Below are positions 47,700 through 56,332 of a stretch of 64,000 bases of DNA, one piece after another; the first letter of the stretch is position 1, and every line of letters starts with the position of its first letter. The notes under the pieces are model-generated. The model was not told where the DNA came from and ran no database searches. It saw only the letters and a program-made list of their open reading frames with translations. The stretch is taken from NCBI RefSeq assembly GCF_042661465.1, contig NZ_JBHSWE010000001.1:4154001-4218000 (forward strand), given 5' to 3'. Made by a program: the position numbers and the translations under genes. Origin of the DNA: Marinobacterium_A aestuariivivens. GTDB taxonomy: Bacteria; Pseudomonadota; Gammaproteobacteria; Pseudomonadales; Balneatricaceae.

Positions 47700-48468
47700 C
47701 AACGATACGATCGGTAAGACAATTACCGTTACGGTACTGCTCTGTGTGATCTGCTCCGTCGTGGTTTCCGCCGCTGCGGTTTTGCTGAAACCGCAGCAGG
47801 TTTCCAACAAGGAGCTGGACCGCAAGTCCAACATCCTGGCCGCGGCCGGGATCAGCGATCCGTCCAAGTCGGTCGATGAGCTGTTCGGGCAGATCACCAC
47901 CCGCATCGTCGACCTGGAGACCGGCAAGTTCACCGACGAGGTGGACCCGGCGACCTACGATGCGATGAAGGCGGCGAAGGACCCGGCCCTGTCGGAGAAG
48001 CTGGACCGCAAAGAGGATATCGCCTCGATCAAGCGCCAGGCGCGCTACATGCCTGTCTACCTGGTTCAGGACGGCGAGCAGATCGAGAAGGTCATCCTGC
48101 CGGTACATGGCTATGGCCTCTGGTCCACCCTGTACGGTTTTCTGGCGCTGGAAGGCGACCTGAACACCGTCGTCGGTCTGGGCTTCTACTCCCACGCCGA
48201 GACCCCGGGTCTGGGCGGTGAAGTCGACAATCCGGCCTGGAAGGCGCTGTGGCCCGGCAAGAAGGTCTACGACGAGGGGTCCATGGACCCTGAGCTGCGC
48301 CTGGTCAAGGGCAACGTCGATCCGTCTTCGCCGAACGCGGTGCATCAGGTCGACGGCCTGTCCGGTGCGACCCTGACCAGCAACGGCGTGACCAATCTGG
48401 TTCAGTTCTGGCTCGGCGAGAACGGTTACGCGCCGTTCCTGGCCAACCTGAAAGCAGGGGAGGTGTAA
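47689..48468 (+). CDS. nqrC: Na+-NQR subunit C (covalent FMN)
   Basis: A 259-residue protein with one N-terminal transmembrane helix (ITVTVLLCVICSVVVSAAAVLL) and a periplasmic FMN domain. The flavinylation site is Thr228 in VDGLSGATLTSNGV, and the PVHGYGLWSTLYGFLALEGD region is conserved. The start overlaps the nqrB end by 11 bp. Confidence 0.97.
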   Translation: MSANNDTIGKTITVTVLLCVICSVVVSAAAVLLKPQQVSNKELDRKSNILAAAGISDPSKSVDELFGQITTRIVDLETGKFTDEVDPATYDAMKAAKDPALSEKLDRKEDIASIKRQARYMPVYLVQDGEQIEKVILPVHGYGLWSTLYGFLALEGDLNTVVGLGFYSHAETPGLGGEVDNPAWKALWPGKKVYDEGSMDPELRLVKGNVDPSSPNAVHQVDGLSGATLTSNGVTNLVQFWLGENGYAPFLANLKAGEV

Positions 48469-48471
48469 GCG

Positions 48472-49131
48472 ATGGCTACCACTAAAGATATCCTGACGAA
48501 ACCGATTTTCGCGAACAATCCGATCGCGCTGCAGATCCTCGGCATCTGCTCGGCGCTGGCGGTGACCTCGAACCTCAACACCGCACTGGTGATGAGTCTC
48601 GCGGTTATCGTGGTGACGGCGTTCTCGAACTTCTTCGTCTCGCTGATCCGCAACCATATTCCGGGCAATATCCGCATCATCTGCCAGATGACCATTATCG
48701 CGTCGCTGGTTATCGTCGTGGATCAGTTCCTCAAGGCCTACGCCTACGAGATCTCCAAACAGCTGTCGGTCTTCGTCGGCCTGATCATCACCAACTGTAT
48801 CGTGATGGGGCGTGCCGAAGCCTTCGCGATGAAGAACCCGCCGGTGATCTCCTTCATGGATGGTATCGGCAACGGCCTCGGCTACGGCGCGGTACTGATG
48901 TTCGTCGGTTTCATCCGCGAGCTGTTCGGTGCCGGCTCGCTGTTCGGCGTCGAGATTCTCTCGCTGGTCAGCAATGGTGGCTGGTACCAGGCCAACGGTC
49001 TGCTGCTGCTGCCGCCGAGCGCATTCTTCATTATCGGCATGTTCATCTGGATCGTCCGCTCCTGGAAGAAGGAGCAGGTCGAAGAGCCGGAGTACGTGCT
49101 GGCCCCGAACAGCAAGAAGGAGGCTGTGTAA
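48472..49131 (+). CDS. nqrD: Na+-NQR subunit D
   Basis: A 219-residue integral membrane subunit with six helices, homologous to RnfE. NqrD-like motifs are FANNPIALQILGICSALAVTSN and NCIVMGRAEAFAMKNPP. The conserved Cys residues in GICSAL and TNCIVMG take part in the intramembrane Fe site shared with NqrE. Confidence 0.96.
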   Translation: MATTKDILTKPIFANNPIALQILGICSALAVTSNLNTALVMSLAVIVVTAFSNFFVSLIRNHIPGNIRIICQMTIIASLVIVVDQFLKAYAYEISKQLSVFVGLIITNCIVMGRAEAFAMKNPPVISFMDGIGNGLGYGAVLMFVGFIRELFGAGSLFGVEILSLVSNGGWYQANGLLLLPPSAFFIIGMFIWIVRSWKKEQVEEPEYVLAPNSKKEAV

Positions 49132-49134
49132 ATC

Positions 49135-49743
<609 letters not shown>

Positions 49744-49776
49744 GGAACATGATCAACAGAAGGAAGGTTAAAGCCT

Positions 49777-51003
49777 ATGAATGCTGAAATCGTTCTCGGC
49801 GTTGTCATGTTTACCGCGGTGGTGCTGGCACTGGTCGCGGTTATCCTGGCAGCCCGTTCAAGACTGGTAAGTACCGGTAGCGTCCATATCGATATCAATG
49901 GCGATCCGGAAAAGAGCATCACGGTACCGGCAGGTGGCAAACTGCTGTCCACCCTGGCCAATGCCGGGATCTTCGTGCCCTCCGCCTGTGGCGGCGGCGG
50001 TACCTGCGCCCAGTGCAAGTGCATCGTCGAAGAGGGCGGCGGCTCGATGCTGCCGACCGAGGAGTCTCACTTCAACCTGCGTGAAGCGAAAGATGGCTGG
50101 CGTCTGTCCTGCCAGGTCGCGGTCAAGCAGGATATGAAGATCGAACTCGAAGACGACATCTTTGGCGTCAAGAAGTGGGAGTGCACCGTCGACTCCAACC
50201 CCAACGTTGCGACCTTCATCAAGGAGCTGACGCTGCGTCTGCCGGAAGGCGAGAACGTCGACTTCCGTGCCGGCGGCTACGTCCAGCTGGAAGCGCCGCC
50301 CCACGAGGTGCACTACAAGGACTTCGACATCGAAGAGGAGTACCGGGCCGACTGGGACAAGTTCAACGTCTGGCAGTACGTATCCAAGGTCGACGAGACC
50401 GTGATCCGTGCCTACTCGATGGCGAACTACCCGGAAGAGAAGGGCATCGTCAAGTTCAATATCCGTATCGCGTCGCCGCCTCCGGGCACCAACCATCCGC
50501 CGGGCAAGATGTCGTCCTACGTCTTCAATCTGAAGCCGGGCGACAAGATCACCGTGTACGGACCTTTCGGCGAGTTCTTTGCCAAGGACACCGACGCCGA
50601 GATGGTCTTTATCGGCGGTGGTGCCGGCATGGCGCCGATGCGTTCGCACATCTTCGACCAGCTGAAGCGTCTGAACTCCAAGCGCAAGATCAGCTTCTGG
50701 TACGGCGCCCGCTCCATGCGCGAGGCGTTCTACGGCGAAGAGTACGACAAGCTGCAGGACGAGAATCCGAACTTCCAGTGGCACTTGGCACTGTCGGATC
50801 CGCAGCCGGAAGACAACTGGACCGGTTACACCGGCTTCATTCACAACGTGCTGTACGAAAACTATCTGAAGGACCATGAGGCACCGGAGGATTGCGAGTA
50901 CTACATGTGCGGGCCGCCGATGATGAACGCGGCCGTGATCCAGATGCTGCTCGACCTCGGTGTCGAGCGGGAAAACATCCTGCTCGACGACTTCGGTGGT
51001 TGA
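49777..51003 (+). CDS. nqrF: Na+-NQR subunit F (NADH dehydrogenase, 2Fe-2S and FAD)
   Basis: Electron-entry subunit of 408 residues. An N-terminal membrane helix (IVLGVVMFTAVVLALVAVILAA) is followed by a ferredoxin-like domain with Cys ligands in PSACGGGGTCAQCKC and a later Cys (LSCQVAV), then a ferredoxin-reductase domain. FAD motif is RAYSMANYP and the NAD-binding region is VFIGGGAGMAPMRSH. The Shine-Dalgarno is AAGGAAGG about 10 bp upstream. Confidence 0.97.
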   Translation: MNAEIVLGVVMFTAVVLALVAVILAARSRLVSTGSVHIDINGDPEKSITVPAGGKLLSTLANAGIFVPSACGGGGTCAQCKCIVEEGGGSMLPTEESHFNLREAKDGWRLSCQVAVKQDMKIELEDDIFGVKKWECTVDSNPNVATFIKELTLRLPEGENVDFRAGGYVQLEAPPHEVHYKDFDIEEEYRADWDKFNVWQYVSKVDETVIRAYSMANYPEEKGIVKFNIRIASPPPGTNHPPGKMSSYVFNLKPGDKITVYGPFGEFFAKDTDAEMVFIGGGAGMAPMRSHIFDQLKRLNSKRKISFWYGARSMREAFYGEEYDKLQDENPNFQWHLALSDPQPEDNWTGYTGFIHNVLYENYLKDHEAPEDCEYYMCGPPMMNAAVIQMLLDLGVERENILLDDFGG

Positions 51004-51006
51004 TGG

Positions 51007-52053
51007 ATGGTCGCTTCCTTGCCGAAGCTGACATCGAAATGGCCAGCAGCTTCGCTGCTGGCCATTTTGTTTGTGGCGCTGTGGATGCTTGGCGGCTGCG
51101 ATTCGAAGCCGCAGGTGCTCAGCCACAGTGGCCCGACGATGGGCACCAGCTTCACCGTAAAGTGGGTTTCGGCCGACGCCGGTAGCCTGGAGCGTATCGC
51201 GCCGCTACTGGAGCAGTCCCTGGCGGCGGTCAACCAGTCGATGTCGACTTATATCGAGGACTCGGAACTGTCGCGCTTCAACCGCCAGCCGGCCGGGTAC
51301 AGCACCGAAGTGTCCGATGGTCTGTTCGAAGTGCTCAGCCTGTCGCAGCAACTGAGCAAGAGCAGCGATGGCGCCTTCGACGTCACCGTCGGCCCCCTGG
51401 TCAACCTCTGGGGATTCGGACCCGACGGCCGGGTGACCCATGCGCCCAGTGACGAGAAGATCGAGCAGATTCGCGAGCGGGTCGGATTTCGCAAGCTGCA
51501 TCTGGATGCGGACCGTCACCGGGTTGGCAAGGCTGCCGCGCTCTATGTCGACCTGTCGGCCATCGCCAAGGGCTATGGCGTCGACGAGCTGGCGCGGGTG
51601 CTGGAAGGCGAAGGCATCGACAGCTATCTGGTCGAGGTGGGCGGCGAGCTGCGGGCCCGGGGCCAGAAACCCGATGGCAGCCCCTGGCGCATCGCCATCG
51701 AGAGCCCGGTGAGCAGCGGCCGCGATGTGCAGCGCATCATCGAGGTGCATGAAATCGGCGTGGCCACCTCCGGTGACTATCGCAACTATTTCGAGGAAAA
51801 TGGCGTTCGTTTCTCCCATACCATCGACCCGGCGACGGGCCGGCCGATCCGCCACAAGCTGGCATCGGTCACGGTGCTGAGCCCGACCTGCGCCGAAGCG
51901 GACGGCATGGCGACGCTGCTGACGGTGCTGGGGGATGAACGCGGCTACCAGTATGCGGTCGACAACGGAGTGGCGGCGTTTTTTATCGTCAAATCGGAAC
52001 AGGGTTTCGTCGAGCGGATGACGCCGGCGTTCGAGCCCTACCTGACCGAATGA
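51007..52053 (+). CDS. apbE: FAD:protein FMN transferase ApbE
   Basis: Attaches FMN through a phosphoester to Thr of NqrB and NqrC; 348 residues. It is a periplasmic lipoprotein: hydrophobic signal ASLLAILFVALWMLGGC with lipid Cys31. Mature motifs are GPTMGTSFTVKW, the FAD-binding VGGELRARGQ, TSGDYRNYF and FSHTIDPATGRPI. It starts 3 bp after nqrF. A terminator-like hairpin lies inside its signal sequence (see separate entry). Confidence 0.96.
   Translation: MVASLPKLTSKWPAASLLAILFVALWMLGGCDSKPQVLSHSGPTMGTSFTVKWVSADAGSLERIAPLLEQSLAAVNQSMSTYIEDSELSRFNRQPAGYSTEVSDGLFEVLSLSQQLSKSSDGAFDVTVGPLVNLWGFGPDGRVTHAPSDEKIEQIRERVGFRKLHLDADRHRVGKAAALYVDLSAIAKGYGVDELARVLEGEGIDSYLVEVGGELRARGQKPDGSPWRIAIESPVSSGRDVQRIIEVHEIGVATSGDYRNYFEENGVRFSHTIDPATGRPIRHKLASVTVLSPTCAEADGMATLLTVLGDERGYQYAVDNGVAAFFIVKSEQGFVERMTPAFEPYLTE
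51037..51067 (+). terminator. Terminator-like hairpin inside apbE signal-peptide coding region
   Basis: AAATGGCCAGCAGC (51037-51050), loop TTC, GCTGCTGGCCATTT (51054-51067) is a perfect 14-bp stem, followed by TGTTTG. It lies 30 bp past the apbE start and 34 bp after nqrF ends, where an nqr-operon terminator or attenuator would be expected. Confidence 0.7.
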
Positions 52054-52062
52054 GGTGATGCA

Positions 52063-52299
52063 ATGGACGTAATGATTCTGACCTTTGTGGTCCTGGGCGT
52101 TGTCATTCTGGCGATGTCCATCGGCGTGCTGCTGGGCGGCAAGCCGATCAAGGGGTCCTGCGGTGGCATGAGCGCCATCGGCATGGATACCGTCTGCGAT
52201 ATCTGCGGCGGCAACCCGAACAAGTGCGAAGAAGAAACCAAGAAGTCCGCCAGCCGCGAACCGGCAGAGCTGGCCTACGAGGTCAAGAGCGGCGCCTGA
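52063..52299 (+). CDS. nqrM: Na+-NQR maturation factor NqrM
   Basis: A 78-residue DUF539 protein needed for Nqr assembly, probably through iron delivery to the NqrD/E site. One transmembrane helix (VMILTFVVLGVVILAMSIGVLLGG) precedes a Cys cluster: GSCGGM, DTVCDICGG and NKCEEE, that is four Cys at residues about 33-57. It starts 9 bp after apbE, and apbE-nqrM follows nqrF as in other gammaproteobacteria. Confidence 0.92.
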   Translation: MDVMILTFVVLGVVILAMSIGVLLGGKPIKGSCGGMSAIGMDTVCDICGGNPNKCEEETKKSASREPAELAYEVKSGA

Positions 52300-52324
52300 A
52301 GGAAAAGCCGGAGGCTGTGAAGCC

Positions 52325-52397
52325 GTAGGATGGGTGGAGCGATGCAACAGGCTGAGCTTGAAGCTTCTGCGGGATTCGTGCATCGCGCAACCCATCA
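52325..52397. repeat. GATGGGTGGAGC-type inverted repeat before sthA
   Basis: GATGGGTGGAGCGATGC is answered by GCATCGCGCAACCCATC. An inner GAGCTTGAAGCTTC palindrome is present. A related half (GATGGGTTGCGC...CACCCATCCTAC) occurs at 20673-20706. Confidence 0.65.
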
Positions 52398-52465
52398 TAA
52401 AGCCGTGATGGAATAACATAACGCCCGGCAACAAGGGCGACAGACGAAGAGTGAAGGGGAAACGA

Positions 52466-53866
52466 ATGGCAGTATATGACTACGATGTCATCGTGATCGG
52501 CTCCGGTCCCGCGGGGGAAGGAGCGGCGATGAACTCGGTCAAGAAGGGGCGCCGTGTCGCCGTGATCGAGGAGAAGGACCTGGTCGGCGGCAACTGTACC
52601 CACAGGGGCACCATCCCGTCCAAGGCGCTGCGTCATTCCGTCAAGCAGATCATCGAGTTCAACACCAACCCGATGTTCCGCGATATCGGCGAGCCGCGCT
52701 GGTTCTCCTTCCCCCATGTGCTGTCCCGCGCCGAAAAGGTGATCGCCAGTCAGGTGATGCTGCGCACCAACTTCTATGCCCGCAACCGTGTCGACGTCTT
52801 CTTCGGCCGTGCCGAGTTCGCCGACAGGAACACCATCCTGGTGCGCGGCACCGCCAACGGCGACGAGACCCTGCGTTCCCGGAATGTCGTCATCGCCACC
52901 GGCTCCCGTCCCTATACGCCGGCCGATGTCGACTTCAACCACCCGCGCATCTACAACTCCGATACCATCCTCAAGCTCGGCCATACGCCGCGGACCCTGA
53001 TCATCTACGGTGCCGGGGTTATCGGCAGCGAATACGCGTCGATCTTTGCAGGTCTGGGCGTCAAGGTCGACCTGATCGACAACCGTGACCGGCTGCTGTC
53101 CTTCCTGGACAGCGAGATTTCCGACGCGCTCAGCTATCACCTGCGCAACAACGCCGTGAAAATTCGCCACAACGAGGAATACGAGTCGGTCGTCGGTGAC
53201 CAGGGCGGCGTGACCCTGACGCTGAAATCCGGCAAGCGCATCCGCGCCGATGCCTTCCTCTGGTGCAACGGTCGTACCGGCAATACCGACCAGCTGGGGC
53301 TGGAAAATATCGGTCTGGAAGCCAACAGTCGAGGCCAGCTCGAAGTCGACGAGCATTACCGCACCGGCTGCGAAGGCATCTACGCGGCCGGTGACGTCGT
53401 CGGCTGGCCGAGCCTGGCGTCGGCGGCGCTGGACCAGGGGCGCTCGGCGGCAGCCGACCTGCTCAATGGCGAAGACTTCCGCTATATCAACGAAGTGCCG
53501 ACCGGCATCTACACGATTCCGGAGATCAGCTCGCTCGGCAAGACCGAAGAGGAACTGACCGCCGAGTGCATTCCCTACGAGGTGGGTCAGGCCTTCTTCA
53601 AGGACACCGCCCGTGCGCAGATTTCCGGACAGCCGGTCGGCATGCTCAAGCTGCTGTTCCACCGTGAGACCCTGGAAATTCTCGGCATCCACTGCTTCGG
53701 CGACCAGGCATCCGAGATCGTGCACATCGGCCAGGCCATCATGGCGCAGAAGGGCGAGGCCAATACGCTGAAATACTTCATCAACACCACCTTCAACTAC
53801 CCGACCATGGCCGAGGCCTACCGCGTCGCGGCGATCTCGGGCCTGAACCGGATCGATAACTTGTGA
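52466..53866 (+). CDS. sthA: Soluble pyridine nucleotide transhydrogenase
   Basis: FAD-dependent NADPH/NAD+ transhydrogenase, 466 residues from ATG 52466 (Shine-Dalgarno AAGGGGA). It is a disulfide-reductase-fold protein: FAD motif VIGSGPAGEGAAMNSVKKG, NAD motif IYGAGVIGSEYASIF, and C-terminal dimerisation region. The redox-active CxxxxC of the fold is reduced to GGNCTHRGTIPSKALR (second Cys is Thr/Arg-flanked), as in all SthA proteins. It follows nqrM and balances NADPH. Confidence 0.96.
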   Translation: MAVYDYDVIVIGSGPAGEGAAMNSVKKGRRVAVIEEKDLVGGNCTHRGTIPSKALRHSVKQIIEFNTNPMFRDIGEPRWFSFPHVLSRAEKVIASQVMLRTNFYARNRVDVFFGRAEFADRNTILVRGTANGDETLRSRNVVIATGSRPYTPADVDFNHPRIYNSDTILKLGHTPRTLIIYGAGVIGSEYASIFAGLGVKVDLIDNRDRLLSFLDSEISDALSYHLRNNAVKIRHNEEYESVVGDQGGVTLTLKSGKRIRADAFLWCNGRTGNTDQLGLENIGLEANSRGQLEVDEHYRTGCEGIYAAGDVVGWPSLASAALDQGRSAAADLLNGEDFRYINEVPTGIYTIPEISSLGKTEEELTAECIPYEVGQAFFKDTARAQISGQPVGMLKLLFHRETLEILGIHCFGDQASEIVHIGQAIMAQKGEANTLKYFINTTFNYPTMAEAYRVAAISGLNRIDNL

Positions 53867-53886
53867 GGCATAAGGCGTAAGGCGAG
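53867..53886. repeat. Heptamer-type repeats after sthA
   Basis: GGCATAA, GGCGTAA, GGCGAG units start at the base after the sthA TGA. This is the shortest member of the heptamer family. Confidence 0.55.
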
Positions 53887-53922
53887 AATAGCGCCGAGCG
53901 CCGGACGTGCTGCAAGCTGGAA

Positions 53923-53960
53923 CAAAAAAAGCCGCATTTCCCGGGGGATGCGGCTTTTTT
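53923..53960 (+). terminator. Rho-independent terminator after sthA
   Basis: AAAAAAAGCCGCAT paired with ATGCGGCTTTTTT around a loop TTCCCGGGGG. The A and T tracts on both sides suggest bidirectional use between convergent genes. Confidence 0.9.
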
Positions 53961-54117
53961 GTGGTTCATCGCGCTTCACCGGGAAATCGGTGTAGGGCCC
54001 TGGTAACCATCCAGGGATGGAGGGAATCCTGATATCGCAGGGAGCGATATCAGGGGAGCGAAGCGCACCGCACCGAAGGGCTGTCAGCGAGCGTTTCCCG
54101 CTATTCTGCGATGAACC
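53961..54117. repeat. GGTTCATCGC-bounded element (copy 2)
   Basis: GTGGTTCATCGCG directly after the sthA terminator is answered by GCGATGAACC ending at 54117, four bases before the AHSA1 stop codon. The interior (about 140 bp) includes GATATCGC/GCGATATC palindromes and the GCGAAGCGCACCGCACCG half-repeat. It parallels copy 1 after ppiD. Confidence 0.7.
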
Positions 54118-54121
54118 TTAC

Positions 54122-54586
54122 TTATCCATGGTCGGGAATCTCCGGCTCGACCAGCCGGGTCAGTTGCGCGAGCGACTCCTGCCAGCCCAGGTAGCACATC
54201 TCCACCGGAATCTCCGCGGGTATACCTTCCTGGACGATGCTGATGTCCGTGCCACAGGACACCGTTTTCAGCTCGATCGTGACGAGCATCTCGCCGGGGA
54301 GGCTGGCGTCGTCGAAGCGATCGGTATGTCGGATACGCTGGTCGGGGACCAGTTCGAGATACTCGACCCTGAACGAATGGCTGTTGCCGGTACCGAAATT
54401 GGTGAAAGACATCCGGTAGCCGCCGCCGACCCGGACGTCGATCTCGTGAACCGTGCCGGTAAAGCCGTACGGCGGAAGCCAGCGCTCCAGTGCGCTTTTA
54501 TCGGTGAACGCCTTGTAGACGCGCTTGGCGGGCGCCCGCAGTACCCGGTGCAGCCGAACCGTACCCGTTTCGTTGTTCATGACCAT
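54122..54586 (-). CDS. SRPBCC/AHSA1-like protein
   Basis: A 154-residue START-fold protein of the activator-of-Hsp90 homologue 1 type. The N-terminal strand VRLHRVLRAPAKRVYKAFTDKSALERWLPP and GTVHEIDVRVGGGYRMSF are the family's typical pattern. A second, more distant member is encoded next to it at 54688-55101. Ligand and role are unknown. Confidence 0.85.
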   Translation of the reverse strand: MVMNNETGTVRLHRVLRAPAKRVYKAFTDKSALERWLPPYGFTGTVHEIDVRVGGGYRMSFTNFGTGNSHSFRVEYLELVPDQRIRHTDRFDDASLPGEMLVTIELKTVSCGTDISIVQEGIPAEIPVEMCYLGWQESLAQLTRLVEPEIPDHG

Positions 54587-54687
54587 CCTCCCGTTTTCGG
54601 CGATTCCACCCGGCGTGCGTACCGCGCCCGGCGTCCATCTGTGTCCGGGCTGCCGCGAGCAATCGGGACCCGGCTTGCCTGTTGCGG

Positions 54688-55101
54688 TCAGGCGTTCCTG
54701 CCTTCGACGTGCTTTTTGAAGTTGTTCAGGATAGCCTGCCAGCCCTGTCTTTGCTGCTCCGCCGAGTTCTCGTCTTCGGCATCGAAGGTTTCGACGACCC
54801 GGACGCCGTCCCGGCTTTCGCTGAATTCCACCGACACTTCCCGGTCATCCCCGAGGCTGAAGCGGATCAGCTTGCAGGGTTCGATTGCCGTGAACTGGCC
54901 CGCGAAGTCGAATCCCATCGATCCGTCACGGGCCTCCATGCGGTAACTGAAGTTGCCTCCGACCCTGAGATCGATCTCCGCCGCAGGGCAGCACCAGGTA
55001 TCGATGGCGAAGTTCCAGTGGGTAATGTCATCGGGCGTGACCCAGGCATCCCATACGCGGCTCAGCGGCGCCTTGACCAATGTTTCGATCGAAATTTTCA
55101 T
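54688..55101 (-). CDS. SRPBCC/AHSA1-like protein, second copy
   Basis: A 137-residue START-fold protein: MKISIETLVKAPLSRVWDAWVTPDDITHWNF, DTWCCPAAEIDLRVGGNFSYRME, and the C-terminal helix EQQRQGWQAILNNFKKHVE typical of AHSA1. It is a paralogue of the adjacent gene. The 298 bp upstream (55102-55399) hold no gene that I can support; only short palindromes such as GAAACATCCCTGTTTC are seen. Confidence 0.85.
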   Translation of the reverse strand: MKISIETLVKAPLSRVWDAWVTPDDITHWNFAIDTWCCPAAEIDLRVGGNFSYRMEARDGSMGFDFAGQFTAIEPCKLIRFSLGDDREVSVEFSESRDGVRVVETFDAEDENSAEQQRQGWQAILNNFKKHVEGRNA

Positions 55102-55399
55102 CTTGACTCCCAGGTAGGTTCAGAAAGGTCGACCGTTCATCTTTGAAGCCGCCTCTTGTGGCTTCATAGGGTTGTCGAACGGGGTGAGCGGCAATCGACA
55201 GCAGCTGGAAAATATTTCAGCGGTCGGGCATGCCCGGTCAGACGATACTGCGATATCGCTGCCAGACCCGCCCCTACCCATTTTGTCAGTCACGCCACAA
55301 AAGCGGGCGCAGGCGCGCGGAGATGCTGGCTTTAGTGGCGTTCGCATCGGCCTGCGGCCAATGATGAAACATCCCTGTTTCACCTACTAATCCTCCGGG

Positions 55400-55720
55400 T
55401 CAGTAAATTCCGTAATCACGCTCAACCCTGGAAATCCTTGTCTTGAACGATGAATACCACTGCTCACGTCCTAGCTTTTGAGCTTTCAGGTGCTCAAGGT
55501 TGGCTTTCCAGTTTTTTATCGACTCGAGATCCGACCAATACGAAACGGTAATGCCGACCGCTTCTCTGGCTGACTCGATCCCGAGAAATCCAGGCTGTTC
55601 TGACGCAAGAACCGCCATCCGGTCTGCCATTTCCGTGTAGCCGTTATCGCCCTCTGTACGAAGCGAAGTAAAGATCACGGCGTAATAGGGCGGTTGGGGT
55701 GTGTTAGCAATCGATGACAT
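55400..55720 (-). CDS. Antibiotic-biosynthesis-monooxygenase-like (ABM) protein
   Basis: A 106-residue dimeric alpha/beta-barrel (ABM) protein: YYAVIFTSLRTEGDNGYTEMADRMAVLASEQPGFLGIESARE and VSYWSDLESIKNWKANLEHLKAQKLGREQWYSSFKTRI. The last stretch resembles the YdhR/YgiN-like heme- or quinone-oxygenase relatives. It is a cytosolic protein of unknown substrate. Codon use and GC content fall from here on. Confidence 0.8.
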   Translation of the reverse strand: MSSIANTPQPPYYAVIFTSLRTEGDNGYTEMADRMAVLASEQPGFLGIESAREAVGITVSYWSDLESIKNWKANLEHLKAQKLGREQWYSSFKTRISRVERDYGIY

Positions 55721-55728
55721 TGTTAATC

Positions 55729-56121
55729 CTATTTTATAACTTCGATTTTGACGTCAATCAGACCCGAAGAAGGGAAGCCTATACTGCTGAAAGCGGATTT
55801 TGAAAGGTCCACGACTCGCCCCTTAATAAAAGGTCCGCGATCATTTATTCTGACAATCACGGTTTTACCGTTTTTTATGTTGGTGACTTTTACTCGGGTG
55901 CCAAAAGGGAGGCTTCTGTGCGCTGCAGTTTTTAAATCATGATTGTACAGTTCGCCACTGGCGGTCTTGTTGTGCTGATGTTTATCCGCATAGAATGAAG
56001 CTTTTCCCGACTCTGTGTACCCCGTCCAATCGGACATCTTTTCAGTCTTGACACTGCTGCAGCCTATAATCGAAATCGAAACCAGCGCTGCCAGGAATCT
56101 CACAAGATAATTCATCGTCAA
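55729..56121 (-). CDS. RlpA-like double-psi beta-barrel lipoprotein
   Basis: A 130-residue lipoprotein with lipobox SIIGC (Cys about 21). The DPBB domain of RlpA follows: GKASFYADKHQHNKTASGELYNHDLKTAAHRSLPFGTRVKVTNIKNGKTVIVRINDRGPFIKGRVVDLS, with the catalytic-type Asp of RINDRGPF and His of AAHRSLPFGT. The SPOR domain of full RlpA is absent. RlpA cleaves denuded glycans at the septum; activity here is inferred. It ends 9 bp from the ABM gene. Confidence 0.88.
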   Translation of the reverse strand: MTMNYLVRFLAALVSISIIGCSSVKTEKMSDWTGYTESGKASFYADKHQHNKTASGELYNHDLKTAAHRSLPFGTRVKVTNIKNGKTVIVRINDRGPFIKGRVVDLSKSAFSSIGFPSSGLIDVKIEVIK

Positions 56122-56332
56122 GATATTCTTTTATTAAAAGCTAATGTTTGACCGTAACGTCGGATCTGGGGAGCATGATACAGACGTAGGCCAACTCGAA
56201 CCTTAACGGTCTGGCAGCCTTCCTCGACTGCTTTTCAAATATCGATGACAGCGATCTGAACGAGAAAATTGAACTAAGCCTGGAGGCTGGGGTTCGTGCC
56301 CAGGTCTGGCCCCTTACACCCTGTGTAGTCGT

